The notes: generated by a model not told the origin, from the letters alone. Shown: positions 9,177-18,351, counted from the first letter of the stretch. The stretch: 55,377 nucleotides of DNA from Flavobacteriales bacterium (GCA_016788285.1 JAEUSW010000177.1:1-55377); one strand, 5' to 3'. Translations and numbers: made by a program.

Positions 9177-9225
9177 GCTGTTGAAACGGGCCGGTTCGCC
9201 GGCACAGGTGGCCCGAGGAGGCCGC

Positions 9226-9233
9226 TACTTTCG
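9226..9233 (+). promoter_or_regulatory. -7 box (TACTTTCG) of the phosphohexomutase gene
   Basis: One mismatch to TAnnTTTG; 13 nt before the ATG at 9247. It falls in the 70-nt gap after mltG, so the mutase gene probably starts its own transcript. Confidence 0.6.
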
Positions 9234-9246
9234 CGGCTGAATATCC

Positions 9247-10659
9247 ATGATGATGACGAAGATCAAGTTCGGTACGGACGGCTGGCGAGCCATCATCGCC
9301 GAGGAGTTCACCGTGGACAACGTGGCCCGCGTGAGCGTGGCCACCGGCCACTGGGTGAAGCAGCACTTCCCCAAGGCCCCGTCCATCGTGGTGGGCCATG
9401 ATTGCCGGTTCGCCGGGGAGCTGTTCGCCGAAACGGCCACCAAGGTGTTCGTGTCCATGGGCATCAAGGTGCACCTGGCGCGTGGCTTCGTAAGCACGCC
9501 GATGGTGTCGCTGGGCGCATTTCAGCTCAAGGCCAGCATGGGCGTGATCCTCACCGCCAGCCACAATCCGCCGAGCTACAACGGCTACAAGCTCAAAGGA
9601 CACTATGGCGGGCCGCTGATCCCCGAGCACGTGCAGGAGATCGAGGACATCATCCCGGCCGCGCACGGCATCGACCTGGCGGGGATCGACCTGAAGAAGG
9701 CAGAGGCCGACGGCATGCTGAGCATCGTGGACCTGGAGACGATGTACGTGGACCATGTGGAGCGCAACTTCGACCTGGCCGCCATCCGCAGCAGTGGCCT
9801 GCGCCTGGGCTACGATGCCATGTACGGCGCCGGTCAGAACGTGATCCGCCGGATCCTGCCCGACACCACGCTGCTGCACTGCGAGCACAATCCCTCCTTC
9901 AAGGGCCAGGCCCCCGAGCCGATCCACAAGAACCTGATCGAGTTCAGTGAGCTCATCCAGAAGGGCGGTATCGACTGCGGTCTGGCCACCGATGGCGATG
10001 CCGACCGCATCGGGCTTTACAACAGCAAGGGCGAGTTCGTGGACAGCCACCACATCATCCTGCTGTTGATCCACTACCTGGTGAAGTACAAGCGGTTCAA
10101 GGGCAAGGTGGTGGTGGCCGTGAGCACCACCCCCAAGGTGGAGAAGATGTGCCGCCACTACGGCCTGGAATACCAGGTGGTGAAGATCGGCTTCAAGTGG
10201 ATCTGCGGCATCATGATCGAGGAGGACGTGCTGCTGGGCGGGGAGGAGAGCGGTGGCATCGCGATCAAGGGACACATCCCTGAGCGCGATGGCATCTGGA
10301 TGGGCCTCACCGTGTGGGAGTTCATGGCCAAGAGCGGCAAGAAGCTCGAGGAGCTGATCCAGGAGGTGTACGCGATCGTGGGGCCGTTCAGCTACGACCG
10401 CAACGACCTCCACATCAGCGAAGCGCTGAAGCAGGACGTGCTGAAGAAGTGCTCGAGCGGGGCCCTCACCAAGTTCGGCGACCTCGAAGTGCGCCGCCTG
10501 GAGACCATCGATGGTTGGAAGTACCACTTCGACCGCGACCAGTGGCTCATGATCCGTGCGAGCGGCACGGAGCCCGTGCTGCGCACCTATGCCGAGAGCG
10601 ATACGCTGGAGAACGCGCGGAGGATCCTGGCCGCCTGCAAGGCCGCGATCGGCGCGTGA
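9247..10659 (+). CDS. Phosphoglucomutase/phosphomannomutase family protein
   Basis: Alpha-D-phosphohexomutase that moves phosphate between C1 and C6 of a hexose (or hexosamine), supplying sugar phosphates for envelope glycans. The 470-residue product has the four family signatures: active-site Ser105 in TASHNPPSYNG, the metal loop DGDADRIG (Asp249, 251, 253), the sugar-binding GGEESGG, and the phosphate-binding RASGTEPVLR. Three consecutive ATG codons (9247, 9250, 9253) could each serve as start. Substrate (glucose, mannose or glucosamine phosphate) cannot be told from motifs alone. The stop is 3 nt from the convergent stop of the next gene. Confidence 0.92.
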   Translation: MMMTKIKFGTDGWRAIIAEEFTVDNVARVSVATGHWVKQHFPKAPSIVVGHDCRFAGELFAETATKVFVSMGIKVHLARGFVSTPMVSLGAFQLKASMGVILTASHNPPSYNGYKLKGHYGGPLIPEHVQEIEDIIPAAHGIDLAGIDLKKAEADGMLSIVDLETMYVDHVERNFDLAAIRSSGLRLGYDAMYGAGQNVIRRILPDTTLLHCEHNPSFKGQAPEPIHKNLIEFSELIQKGGIDCGLATDGDADRIGLYNSKGEFVDSHHIILLLIHYLVKYKRFKGKVVVAVSTTPKVEKMCRHYGLEYQVVKIGFKWICGIMIEEDVLLGGEESGGIAIKGHIPERDGIWMGLTVWEFMAKSGKKLEELIQEVYAIVGPFSYDRNDLHISEALKQDVLKKCSSGALTKFGDLEVRRLETIDGWKYHFDRDQWLMIRASGTEPVLRTYAESDTLENARRILAACKAAIGA

Positions 10660-10662
10660 GCC

Positions 10663-13600
10663 TTACTCCTTGACGACCGTGGTGCGGTCCAACACCGCAC
10701 CCGACCGGTCCGACAGGGTGAGCACGTAGACCCCCAGGGGCAAGGACCCGATATGGAGGTCGGTATAGCGGTCCTCGTTCGCGATGGGCCGCCGCAGATG
10801 GGGTCTGCCGGCGGCGTCCACCAGTTCGAGCATCGCGGCGGGCGCGGTCCACACCACATGCAGGTGGTCGGAGGTCGGTCTGGGGGCCACCACCAGCCCT
10901 TGAATGACGCGGTCCCGGTCGATGGTGATAAGGGGGCTCACTTGCAGACCGCCGTCCAGGTCCTCGATGACCAGGCGGTAGTAGGCCAGCCCGGCCGGAG
11001 GGTCGACATCGGTGAACACGTACTCCACCAGGCTCTGGCTTTCGCCCACGGCCGTCACGCTGCCGATCGGTGCGAGCACATCGGGGTCGATGCCGCGTTC
11101 CAACACGAAGCGCGCGGTGCCCTGCTCGGAGGCCGTGCTCCACACCAGTTCATTGCTGCGCTCTTCGGCCCATCCGGTGAACTGCACGAGCTCCACGGGA
11201 AGGACGCCGATGTCGCCCATCCCCGACGCATACCCATAGAACCAGCGGCTGAACCGCTGGCCATCGAAGAGCTTGGCCATCTCGTACTCCACGCGTACCC
11301 GCCACTTGTAACGCAGATGCCCGGCGGTCTTGTAGATCAGCTCCTTGAACTCCGTTCCGCCGACGCCCATGTCGGTCCAGGCCGCGCTCAGGCCCGTGCC
11401 GCCCAGGCTGTTGGTGATCGGGGCGCCACTGAAGGCCTGGCCCTCGAAGACGACCTCCCACCGCAGCCTTCCGTCCGATCGATGCATCGGGCTGCGGGCG
11501 CGGTGCCCGATCCCGAAGTAGTCGGGCACACCGAAATCCATGCAGTTGGTGGCGAGCGGCGACACCAGGTCGGCCATGTACTGTCGGGAATACCGGTCGA
11601 GCGAATAGCCGCGGTTCCCGCGGTGCCAGTGCCAGCGTCCCTCGTTCGCGAAGGCGGGCGAGGCGAAGGGCGCACCGGCGAGGATCTCCGAGTAGCCATC
11701 CCCATCCGCATCGCCACCGCCGCTGACCGCGCTGCCGAGCTGCTCTCCGGCCACGTTGGTCTCGATGACATCGATCAAGGCGGCGTTGATGCCCGCTGGT
11801 GTGCCTTGGTACACGTACACGGCCCCTTCATCGGCCTGGGCCACGGCGCTCTCATAGCCGGGGCTGCCCACCACGATGTCGGCGTAGCCGTTGCCGTTGA
11901 TGTCCCCGGCCTCGGCGACGCTGGCGCCCATGAAGCCGTTGACGATGTTGCGTTGGAGCGTGGTGCTCGGGGCGGCGCCGATGCCCCCTGCCGAGCCGTG
12001 GAACACGAAGGCGGCGCCCTCATCGATCTGGCCCGATTCCCAGCGGTCAGCTCCGACAACGACATCGAAGAAACCGTCCCCGTTGATGTCGCCGCCGCCG
12101 GCCACACTGACGCCGAAGCGGGCACCGGCCTGGTCCACCTCCAGGCGTCGCGCGAACGGCAGCACCACCCCGGTGGCCGATCCGTGATAGACGAAGGCGG
12201 CCCCTTCGCCGGCCTGTCCGTTGCTCAGGTCGCGGGCGCCGATGATGATGTCCGAGAAACCGTCGCCGTTGACATCGCCGGCCGTACAGACGGAATGGCC
12301 GAACCTGTTCGCGGCCGGAGGTTCGCTGAGGACGACATGCGGTACGGTCGGAATGCCCGCGGGAGCGCCCAGATAGACGTAGGTCTGTGAGGTGCCCGGT
12401 GCACCCACCAGCACGTCGGCATAACCATCCGTGTTGATGTCGCCGGCCGCACTGACGCTGGACCCGAACTCCGAACCCGCGCTACCGATGAGCGTGGTGG
12501 TGGGCGCGGCAGCGAGCCCGCCCGGACCGCCATGATGGATGTAGGCGCGACCGGCGCCTCCGGATTGTGGCGCGCCCACGATCACGTCCGCATAGCCGTC
12601 GCCGTTGACATCCCCTGCGGTGCAGACACTGGCCCCGAAGCGTGCGCCGCCGACGTTGGCCTCCAAGGTGGAACTGGGGGCCACGGGCAGGCCGGCGGGC
12701 CCGCCGAGCCGGAATTGGACCAGCCCTTCGCCGGCCTGTCCGTTGCTTCCATCGGGGATGCCGACCAGGGCATCCGCATAGCCGTCACCGTTGACATCGC
12801 CGGCGTTGCCGACCGCGGCGCCCATGAAGGCACCGGCGGCTCCGCCCGTGGTGGTGGTCGTGGAGGCGAGACGCATGGAATAAGTGCCGCCCATGTACAC
12901 CGCCGCGCCGCCGCCGAAGCCGTACTTGAACGCGCCCACCACGAAGTCGGAGAACCCGTCCCCATTGAGATCACCGGCGGTGGACACGCATTCGCCCATG
13001 AACGCGCCTGGTGTGTTGAGCTCGTAGTTGAAGATCGCCGGCGTGGTGATCCCGGCCGAGGAGCCGAAATACAAGCGGACCTGACCCTCCTGGCTTTCGG
13101 GATTGGCGAAGTAGGGGATCCCCACGAGCAGATCGCCATAGCCGTCGCCGTTCACATCCCCGGCCGTGCTCACCCATCGCCCCATCCAGGCGTTGTTCTG
13201 ATTGCTTTCAAGCGCGATGGCGGCGGTCGTGCTGAGGCCCGCTGCACCGCCATGGAACACGCGGACCACACCTTCTCCCGTCTGCACGCCGATCTGGTCC
13301 CGGTATGCCCCGATGGCCACGTCACTGTAGCCATCACCGTTCACGTCGCCGGCGCAGGTCACGCTCCACCCGAAGTTGTTGTCATTCACCGTGGGCGTGC
13401 CGAAGAGGGTCAGGACCGGGGCGGGATTAAGTCCGGCGCCCAATCCGGTCGGCCCACCGTGATAGACGAACACGGCACCCTGGTCGAACCCGGGAGCGAC
13501 GCTCCACTGGGAGGCGCCGATGACCACATCGCTGTAGCCATCGCCATTGATATCACCCGCACAGGCCAGGCTGCGGCCGAAGTGCGCCCCGCCTTGATTG

Positions 13601-14820
13601 CGCTCCAACCGGTGCGTGGGTGCGGTGTTCAGCCCGGCGGCGCTGCCGAGGAAGATGAACACGGTCCCCTCTTGGAACGAAGGGTAGGCGCTGAGGTAGG
13701 CTCCGACGCCGACATCGCTGTACCCGTCATTGTTGATGTCCCCCAGGCAGGCCACGTTCGAACCGAAATTGTCGGCGGCCTGGTTCATCTGCAAGGTGAC
13801 GTTCGGTACCGTGGACACACCGCCCGCGGATCCGTAGAACACAAAGGCGGCTCCCTCGGAGAGCTGGTTCACCACATCATCCTCCCAGGTCCGTGCGCCC
13901 ACGATGAGGTCGCTGAACCCATCTCCATTGACATCACCGGCCGTGCTGGCGGAGCAGCCGAACTGGGCTCCTTGTTGGTTCACTTCCAGCACCACGCTCG
14001 GGGCGGCCAGGATGCCGGTATTGGAGCCATAGTGCACATAGACGACGCCTTCGTTCGTCTGGCCATTGCTGGCGAACGGCGCGCCGACGACCAGGTCGCT
14101 GTAGCCATCCCCATTGAGGTCACCGGCCGTGGCCACCGCTGTGCCGAAGTCCGCGCCGGTGACCGGTGAGGACAGCACCAAGGCGGGGCTGGAGCTCACC
14201 GGGTCGATGGTGATCGGATACACGGCGCCGGCGTCGATCACAGTGATGGAGATCCGGGTCCCCCCCGCGTGATGCACGCCGAGCTTGGCCGGAAGCGGGG
14301 TGCCGTGGGCATCCCAGCAGCGCAGGTCACGGTAGCTGAGGCGGTGTGCACCCCGATGGTCCAGGAAGTGCACCTCGCCATGGTCCACGGCCACCGGGAT
14401 CAGGTCGCCGGTGGTCAACAGGTCCACCATCAACGGGCCTGCTCCTGCGGGGCGGGTATCCAGCAGGAAGTTCTGTCGAAGCCCTTCCTGCGCGGCCACG
14501 TATTGGACCGTGTTCGGGCCATGCTGCCAGCGGAGATCACCATCCCGGTCACGCACGGCGGAAGGCTTCCATGGCCGGACCCCTTGCGCTCGGCCGATGG
14601 AACGCACCTCCAGCGCTTGCCTCCAAGATCCATCCGCGGCTTCCAAGGAGAAGCCGGCCGCCTGCACCGTTCCTGACATCCCATGGTCCGCCAGTTCGCT
14701 CGTCCAGGCCGCCTTCAGGCCGTTCCGCACCAGCCCAGGCAAGGGGGTGGAGTCCGCTGCGGACCCGGAGAGGCCCACGGCCGAAAGAACGGCGGCCATG
14801 ACGATGGGGGGGAGCCTCAC
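10663..14820 (-). CDS. Secreted FG-GAP repeat protein with T9SS sorting domain
   Basis: A predicted surface or extracellular protein of about 1385 residues. After a signal peptide and a region of about 190 residues come fourteen FG-GAP (integrin-alpha-like) repeats, each with a GDxNGDGYxD-type calcium loop followed by a hydrophobic hVGA strand. A linker and a C-terminal T9SS-like tail (from about VVAPRPTSDHLHV to the last residue) follow. Fourteen blades would make two seven-bladed propellers. The GTG at 14820 is chosen because it gives a complete signal peptide (hydrophobic, ending near Ala-Asp) and sits 23 nt past a TAGATTTG box. The ATG at 14799 is the alternative; the longer frame upstream runs into a divergent gene. 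Ligand unknown. Confidence 0.9.
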   Translation of the reverse strand: MRLPPIVMAAVLSAVGLSGSAADSTPLPGLVRNGLKAAWTSELADHGMSGTVQAAGFSLEAADGSWRQALEVRSIGRAQGVRPWKPSAVRDRDGDLRWQHGPNTVQYVAAQEGLRQNFLLDTRPAGAGPLMVDLLTTGDLIPVAVDHGEVHFLDHRGAHRLSYRDLRCWDAHGTPLPAKLGVHHAGGTRISITVIDAGAVYPITIDPVSSSPALVLSSPVTGADFGTAVATAGDLNGDGYSDLVVGAPFASNGQTNEGVVYVHYGSNTGILAAPSVVLEVNQQGAQFGCSASTAGDVNGDGFSDLIVGARTWEDDVVNQLSEGAAFVFYGSAGGVSTVPNVTLQMNQAADNFGSNVACLGDINNDGYSDVGVGAYLSAYPSFQEGTVFIFLGSAAGLNTAPTHRLERNQGGAHFGRSLACAGDINGDGYSDVVIGASQWSVAPGFDQGAVFVYHGGPTGLGAGLNPAPVLTLFGTPTVNDNNFGWSVTCAGDVNGDGYSDVAIGAYRDQIGVQTGEGVVRVFHGGAAGLSTTAAIALESNQNNAWMGRWVSTAGDVNGDGYGDLLVGIPYFANPESQEGQVRLYFGSSAGITTPAIFNYELNTPGAFMGECVSTAGDLNGDGFSDFVVGAFKYGFGGGAAVYMGGTYSMRLASTTTTTGGAAGAFMGAAVGNAGDVNGDGYADALVGIPDGSNGQAGEGLVQFRLGGPAGLPVAPSSTLEANVGGARFGASVCTAGDVNGDGYADVIVGAPQSGGAGRAYIHHGGPGGLAAAPTTTLIGSAGSEFGSSVSAAGDINTDGYADVLVGAPGTSQTYVYLGAPAGIPTVPHVVLSEPPAANRFGHSVCTAGDVNGDGFSDIIIGARDLSNGQAGEGAAFVYHGSATGVVLPFARRLEVDQAGARFGVSVAGGGDINGDGFFDVVVGADRWESGQIDEGAAFVFHGSAGGIGAAPSTTLQRNIVNGFMGASVAEAGDINGNGYADIVVGSPGYESAVAQADEGAVYVYQGTPAGINAALIDVIETNVAGEQLGSAVSGGGDADGDGYSEILAGAPFASPAFANEGRWHWHRGNRGYSLDRYSRQYMADLVSPLATNCMDFGVPDYFGIGHRARSPMHRSDGRLRWEVVFEGQAFSGAPITNSLGGTGLSAAWTDMGVGGTEFKELIYKTAGHLRYKWRVRVEYEMAKLFDGQRFSRWFYGYASGMGDIGVLPVELVQFTGWAEERSNELVWSTASEQGTARFVLERGIDPDVLAPIGSVTAVGESQSLVEYVFTDVDPPAGLAYYRLVIEDLDGGLQVSPLITIDRDRVIQGLVVAPRPTSDHLHVVWTAPAAMLELVDAAGRPHLRRPIANEDRYTDLHIGSLPLGVYVLTLSDRSGAVLDRTTVVKE

Positions 14821-14843
14821 GGGAGCAAGTCGGATGTAACTGG

Positions 14844-14851
14844 CAAATCTA
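14844..14851 (-). promoter_or_regulatory. -7 box (TAGATTTG) of the FG-GAP gene
   Basis: Exact match to TAnnTTTG on the minus strand, 23 nt before the GTG at 14820. This supports the chosen start. Confidence 0.65.
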
Positions 14852-14894
14852 CTGGAAATGAGGCGCCTTGGCAAGGTGTCCCGGGTGCTCCGGA

Positions 14895-14902
14895 TACCTT
14901 TG
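14895..14902 (+). promoter_or_regulatory. -7 box (TACCTTTG) of the DUF2279 gene
   Basis: Exact match to TAnnTTTG. It lies 39 nt before the ATG at 14942 and 6 nt before an in-frame ATG at 14909. It is divergent from the FG-GAP promoter about 50 nt away. Confidence 0.65.
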
Positions 14903-14941
14903 GCCCTGATGTGCGGTGAGCGGAAAGGCAGGTTGTGGGAC

Positions 14942-15829
14942 ATGCACGCCGGCTTGCGGTCAACAGGGCTCTGGGCCGTGTTGTTCGTGAGCGGCCCGGT
15001 CGCGGCGCAGCCGATGCCGTCGGATAGCACGGTGCTGCACCGGGGGCGTCTTGCCGCCGTATCGGCGGCCGGTGTGGCCGTCATGGCCGGGAGCCTGATC
15101 GGGCTGAACGAGGCTTGGTACGCCCAGTATGACCGTGGCCGCTTCCATGGGTTCAACGATGGGTCCGAATGGCTCCAGATGGATAAGGCCGGGCACATCT
15201 TCAGCAGCTATTGGATCGGCCGGTGGGGTCAGGGTCTGATGCGCTCGGCAGGTGTCCCACAGCGACAGGCGGCGTGGGTGGGGACCGGGACGTCGTTGGT
15301 CTTCCTGACCGGCGTGGAGGTCCTCGACGGGTTCAGCACCGGATGGGGGTTCAGCGGCTGGGACATGGTGGCCAACGCGACCGGAGCAGGCCTGTTCCTC
15401 GGACAGGAGCTGGCCTGGGGGCAGCAGCGGATCAAGGTCAAGTACAGCGCTCAGCCGAGCCCCTATGCGGCGCTCCGGCCCGATGTGCTGGGCACGTCCT
15501 TCGCCGAACAGGTGCTGAAGGACTACAATGCGCAGACCATCTGGCTCACGCTCTCCTATGGGGCCTTGCGCGAGCGGAGGTCCTCCTGGGACTGGATCGG
15601 CCTGGCGCTCGGCCATGGCGGTGACGGCATGTTGACCGCGGAGCCCGGACCTGGCGATGGTCGGTACCGCCAGGTGCTGTTGTCGCTGGACGCTGACCTG
15701 GAGCGCATCCCGGTGCGCGGAAAGGGGTGGCGTACCGTGCTGTTCCTCCTGAACTGCATCAAACTGCCCTCACCGGCGATCGAATGGCGGAGCGATGGCC
15801 GGGTGATGGTGCATGGGCTCTATTTCTGA
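14942..15829 (+). CDS. DUF2279-type secreted or membrane protein
   Basis: Function unknown. From ATG 14942 the product is 295 residues with a clear signal peptide (about 1-23, ending in VAA), then a hydrophobic stretch, followed by conserved-looking segments: DKAGHIFSSYWIG, a TGVEVLDGFSTGWGFSGWDMVAN motif, and a C-terminal region that may be beta-rich. The DKxxHxxxsy..E..DG..GWGfsxxD pattern is typical of the YfiM/DUF2279 group, whose biochemical role is not established. An ATG at 14909 would sit next to the predicted transcription start but adds a charged 11-residue prefix before the signal peptide. Its 3' end overlaps the convergent NUDIX gene by 10 nt. Confidence 0.75.
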   Translation: MHAGLRSTGLWAVLFVSGPVAAQPMPSDSTVLHRGRLAAVSAAGVAVMAGSLIGLNEAWYAQYDRGRFHGFNDGSEWLQMDKAGHIFSSYWIGRWGQGLMRSAGVPQRQAAWVGTGTSLVFLTGVEVLDGFSTGWGFSGWDMVANATGAGLFLGQELAWGQQRIKVKYSAQPSPYAALRPDVLGTSFAEQVLKDYNAQTIWLTLSYGALRERRSSWDWIGLALGHGGDGMLTAEPGPGDGRYRQVLLSLDADLERIPVRGKGWRTVLFLLNCIKLPSPAIEWRSDGRVMVHGLYF

Positions 15830-16398
15830 GCCAGGGCGTCCCGACCTCCCTGGAGCAGCAGCACCTGCACTTTCAGCACAGCGGCCACGGTAAGGCTGTC
15901 GGTCACCTCGCCGTCCATCACCATCCGCAGCAGCTCGGCGAAGGGCACCTTGCGCAGGGCGAGCTCCTCGTCATGATCCGGCTGCGGGGTGTGGAACGTG
16001 AGGTCCTGCGCGAGGTAGATGATCGCGTGTTCATCACTGGCCGAGTTGCTCAGGTCCATCCGGAGCAATTCGCTCCACTGCCGGGCCACGATGCCGGCCT
16101 CTTCCCGGAGCTCGCGCTGGGCGCTCACGAGCGCGGGGATGTCGCGCCGGCCCCCGCCCTCGGGGATCTCCCAGCTGTATGCTTGCACCGGGTAGCGGTA
16201 CTGGCCCACGATCCAGGTGTTGAGGTCCTCGTCCAGCGGCACGATCCCGATCGCCAGGTTCTTGAAGTGCACCACGCCGTAGATGCCCGGCCGGCCTCCG
16301 GGGTCGATGACGTCGTGATGGCTCACCGAGATCCACGGGGTCTCGTAGCGAAGCTCCTCGCGAAGGGTGGTCCAGGGTCCTCGTTTCTCCATGGTCAT
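15820..16398 (-). CDS. NUDIX hydrolase (ADP-ribose pyrophosphatase-like)
   Basis: Probably hydrolyses a nucleoside diphosphate-linked compound such as ADP-ribose in the cytoplasm. The product is 192 residues. The Nudix helix is seen as EIPEGGG...AQRELREEAGI. Compared with the canonical GX5EX7REUXEEXGU signature, the first Glu is Ile, while the metal-binding REUXEE core is intact. The upstream segment GQYRYPVQAYSWEIPEG resembles ADP-ribose pyrophosphatases. ATG 16398 is chosen because of the box at 16409-16416; ATG 16392 is also possible. Confidence 0.88.
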   Translation of the reverse strand: MTMEKRGPWTTLREELRYETPWISVSHHDVIDPGGRPGIYGVVHFKNLAIGIVPLDEDLNTWIVGQYRYPVQAYSWEIPEGGGRRDIPALVSAQRELREEAGIVARQWSELLRMDLSNSASDEHAIIYLAQDLTFHTPQPDHDEELALRKVPFAELLRMVMDGEVTDSLTVAAVLKVQVLLLQGGRDALAQK

Positions 16399-16408
16399 GG
16401 TGGTGCGG

Positions 16409-16416
16409 CCAAGATA
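16409..16416 (-). promoter_or_regulatory. -7 box (TATCTTGG) of the NUDIX gene
   Basis: One mismatch to TAnnTTTG, 10 nt before the ATG at 16398 on the minus strand. Confidence 0.5.
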
Positions 16417-16435
16417 CCCGCCGAGGCGCTCCACC

Positions 16436-16443
16436 TACCTTTG
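16436..16443 (+). promoter_or_regulatory. -7 box (TACCTTTG) 4 nt before the Smr-domain gene
   Basis: Exact match to TAnnTTTG, with only CCGC between it and the ATG at 16448. The transcript should begin at or within a few nucleotides of the start codon. Confidence 0.65.
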
Positions 16444-16447
16444 CCGC

Positions 16448-17032
16448 ATGGGCGTGGTGCTTCGGGCGGGTGACAAGGTCTCCTTCCTCGACGAGGAGGG
16501 TGGGGGGACCGTGCTGCGGGTGCTGCCGCGTGAGCGCGTGGTGGTGCGCACGCACGATGGGTTCGAACTGGAGTACCCGGTGCGGGCCCTGGTGCCTCGG
16601 GTCTTCGAGGAGCTCGAACACCGGGTGACGGACCATCAGGCCGGCATGATCGCGGCGAACGACACGCTGGAGGAGCGCAGGCGCCGGAGAGGCGCGGGAC
16701 GCGACCAGCGGCCGGGCAAGACCCCGAAACGGCCGGAGGACAACAGCGTGGCCGAGGTGGACCTGCACTTGCACGAACTGGTCGAGGACGAGACCCGGTT
16801 GAGCGATGAGGAGAAGCTGAGCTATCAGCTGGCCTATTTCGAACGGGCCCTTGAGGCCGCCATTCGGGACGGGAAGCGGAAGCTCATCGTGATCCATGGC
16901 GTGGGCGAAGGGGTGCTGCGCGAGGAAGTTCGCCGGATCCTGCAGTACTATGACACGGTGCAGTTCCATGATGCCGATCCGCGGCGGTACGGGTCGGGGG
17001 CCACGGAGGTGATCATCCACCGCCGGAGGTGA
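16448..17032 (+). CDS. Short DUF2027/Smr-domain protein
   Basis: Probable nucleic-acid-binding protein; Smr domains (first known from MutS2) bind or nick DNA or RNA. The 194-residue product has a small N-terminal beta domain (GDKVSFLDEEGGGTVLRV.., residues about 7-50) like the DUF2027 domain of Bacteroidota. A basic linker (about 75-98) and a C-terminal Smr domain with VDLHLHEL and IHGVGEGVLREEVRRIL follow. Typical DUF2027-Smr proteins, as I recall the family, are nearer 350 residues, so this copy lacks the middle portion. The ATG at 16448 is fixed by the -7 box directly upstream. Confidence 0.85.
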   Translation: MGVVLRAGDKVSFLDEEGGGTVLRVLPRERVVVRTHDGFELEYPVRALVPRVFEELEHRVTDHQAGMIAANDTLEERRRRRGAGRDQRPGKTPKRPEDNSVAEVDLHLHELVEDETRLSDEEKLSYQLAYFERALEAAIRDGKRKLIVIHGVGEGVLREEVRRILQYYDTVQFHDADPRRYGSGATEVIIHRRR

Positions 17033-17048
17033 ACGTGTTCGTTGACAT

Positions 17049-17504
17049 CCTGTGCATCGCTTCGTCGCTGTCCGCCGCAAGGCGGAGAGAGGAAAGTCCG
17101 GGCAGTACAGGGCACCGTGCTTCCTAACGGGAAGGGGGCCTGGTGGGAACACCAGGTTCACGGAAAGTGCCACAGAAAGGGAGACCGCCACAAGGCCGCA
17201 AGGCTTGAGGCCGGTGCTTGACAAGGTCCGCCTTGGCCAGGTTCCGGCGAGGCAAGGATGAAAAGGTGAGGTAAGTGCTCACCAGTGCCGGTGGCGACAT
17301 CGGCAGCTTGGTAAACCCCACGGGCTGAAAGACCAAATAGGCCGGGGCCCGTCCGGTACGCCCCGCAAGGGGCTCCGAACGGTAAGGGCGGCCCGTCCGA
17401 TCCCGGCGGGTAGGTCGATCGAGGTCCATCGCGAGGTGGACCCTGGATAAATGACGAGGGCCCCGCTCCGGCGGGGAACAGAACCCGGCTTACAGATGCA
17501 CAGG
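17049..17504 (+). ncRNA. rnpB: RNase P RNA (bacterial class A)
   Basis: Catalytic RNA that removes tRNA 5' leaders. The 5' and 3' ends pair perfectly over 10 bp (17049-17058 with 17495-17504, helix P1). Conserved landmarks in order: GAGGAAAGTCCGGGCA near 17090, AGTGCCACAGAAA and GAGACCGCC after 17160, GATGAAAAGGTG near 17260, TGGTAAACCCCA near 17310, AAGACCAAATAGG near 17330, GGGTAGGTCGATCGAGG, GGATAAATGACGAGG near 17445, and CAGAACCCGGCTTAC just before the 3' strand of P1. An imperfect hairpin (AGGCCTT...AAGGGCCT) right after P1 may terminate it. Ends are good to a few nucleotides. No clear -7 box lies just upstream. Confidence 0.93.
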
Positions 17505-17603
17505 CCTTTTGCAGAAGGGCCTTCACGCCACACCCGTCCGGGTGTGCGCGTGGGGCCCTTCGTGCCGTCCGCCCGCGGCACGACGCTTGCCCACCACCCG
17601 GTC

Positions 17604-17611
17604 TACCTTTG
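17604..17611 (+). promoter_or_regulatory. -7 box (TACCTTTG) 5 nt before the gene at 17617
   Basis: Exact match to TAnnTTTG with a 5-nt spacer (GCCCC) to the ATG. A TTG at 17587-17589 is closer (14 nt) than a usual -33 element. Confidence 0.65.
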
Positions 17612-17616
17612 GCCCC

Positions 17617-18351
17617 ATGCTGCGACCGCTGCGCGCCTGCACCCTGCTGATCGTCAACGCCCTGGTCCTCGCCCCGCCACAGGTCTTCGCCCAGGAGGAG
17701 GTCACTGTCCGCGGGCGGGTCGTTGCCGAGGGTCACCAAGGCGGTTACTATGACCTCATGGTGGTGAACAAGCGCAAACGGACCGGCAGTTTCGGCAATG
17801 CCGACGGCACCTTCACGGTGCGGATGCTTCGAACCGACACGCTGCTGGTGGGCCTGGGCGGCTATGTCACCAGACCCTTCACCGTTCGCGACAGCGTGCC
17901 CAGGACGTCGTACGATGCGTTGATCGTCCTGTCGCCTTGGACCATCGTGCTGCCCGAGGCCAGTGTGCTGAGCGAGCGGACGCTCAAGCAGATCCAACAG
18001 GACATCGCGAAACTGGGCTACAAGGAATCGGATTACCGTGTGAGCAGTGTGGATGCCCTACAGAGCCCGATCACCTTCCTGTACCAGGAGTTCAGCCGGC
18101 GCGAGCGCAGCAAACGGGAGGTGGCCCGGCTGCAGAACGAGGACCGCAAGCGCGACCTGCTCAAGGAGCTGCTGCACAAGTACGTGGAGTACGACATCAT
18201 CAACCTGAGCGACGACAGCTTCGACGACTTCATCGATTTCTGTGCGGTGCCGGACGCGGTGATGCAGGGGCTCAGCCAGTACGAGTTCCTGATCTACGTG
18301 AAGAAGAAGTACGAACTGTACTCGAGCCTGGGGCCCACCCGGCGGTATTGA
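17617..18351 (+). CDS. Secreted protein with carboxypeptidase-like regulatory domain
   Basis: Function unknown. The 244-residue product has a signal peptide (about 1-25, cleavage near FAQ), then a beta-sandwich-like segment (VTVRGRVVAEGHQGG..GTFTVRM) resembling the carboxypeptidase-regulatory-like domain common in Bacteroidota envelope proteins. A charged, probably helical C-terminal half rich in Glu, Lys and Arg follows. Start ATG 17617 is set by the -7 box. The next gene begins 9 nt after the stop, so both are probably one transcript. Confidence 0.75.
   Translation: MLRPLRACTLLIVNALVLAPPQVFAQEEVTVRGRVVAEGHQGGYYDLMVVNKRKRTGSFGNADGTFTVRMLRTDTLLVGLGGYVTRPFTVRDSVPRTSYDALIVLSPWTIVLPEASVLSERTLKQIQQDIAKLGYKESDYRVSSVDALQSPITFLYQEFSRRERSKREVARLQNEDRKRDLLKELLHKYVEYDIINLSDDSFDDFIDFCAVPDAVMQGLSQYEFLIYVKKKYELYSSLGPTRRY

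Noticed and set aside
10753..14169. Two 545-residue plus-strand ORFs opposite the FG-GAP gene
   Set aside because: Their equal length looked striking, but both mirror the FG-GAP repeats; sequence is shadow-like and no start signals are present.
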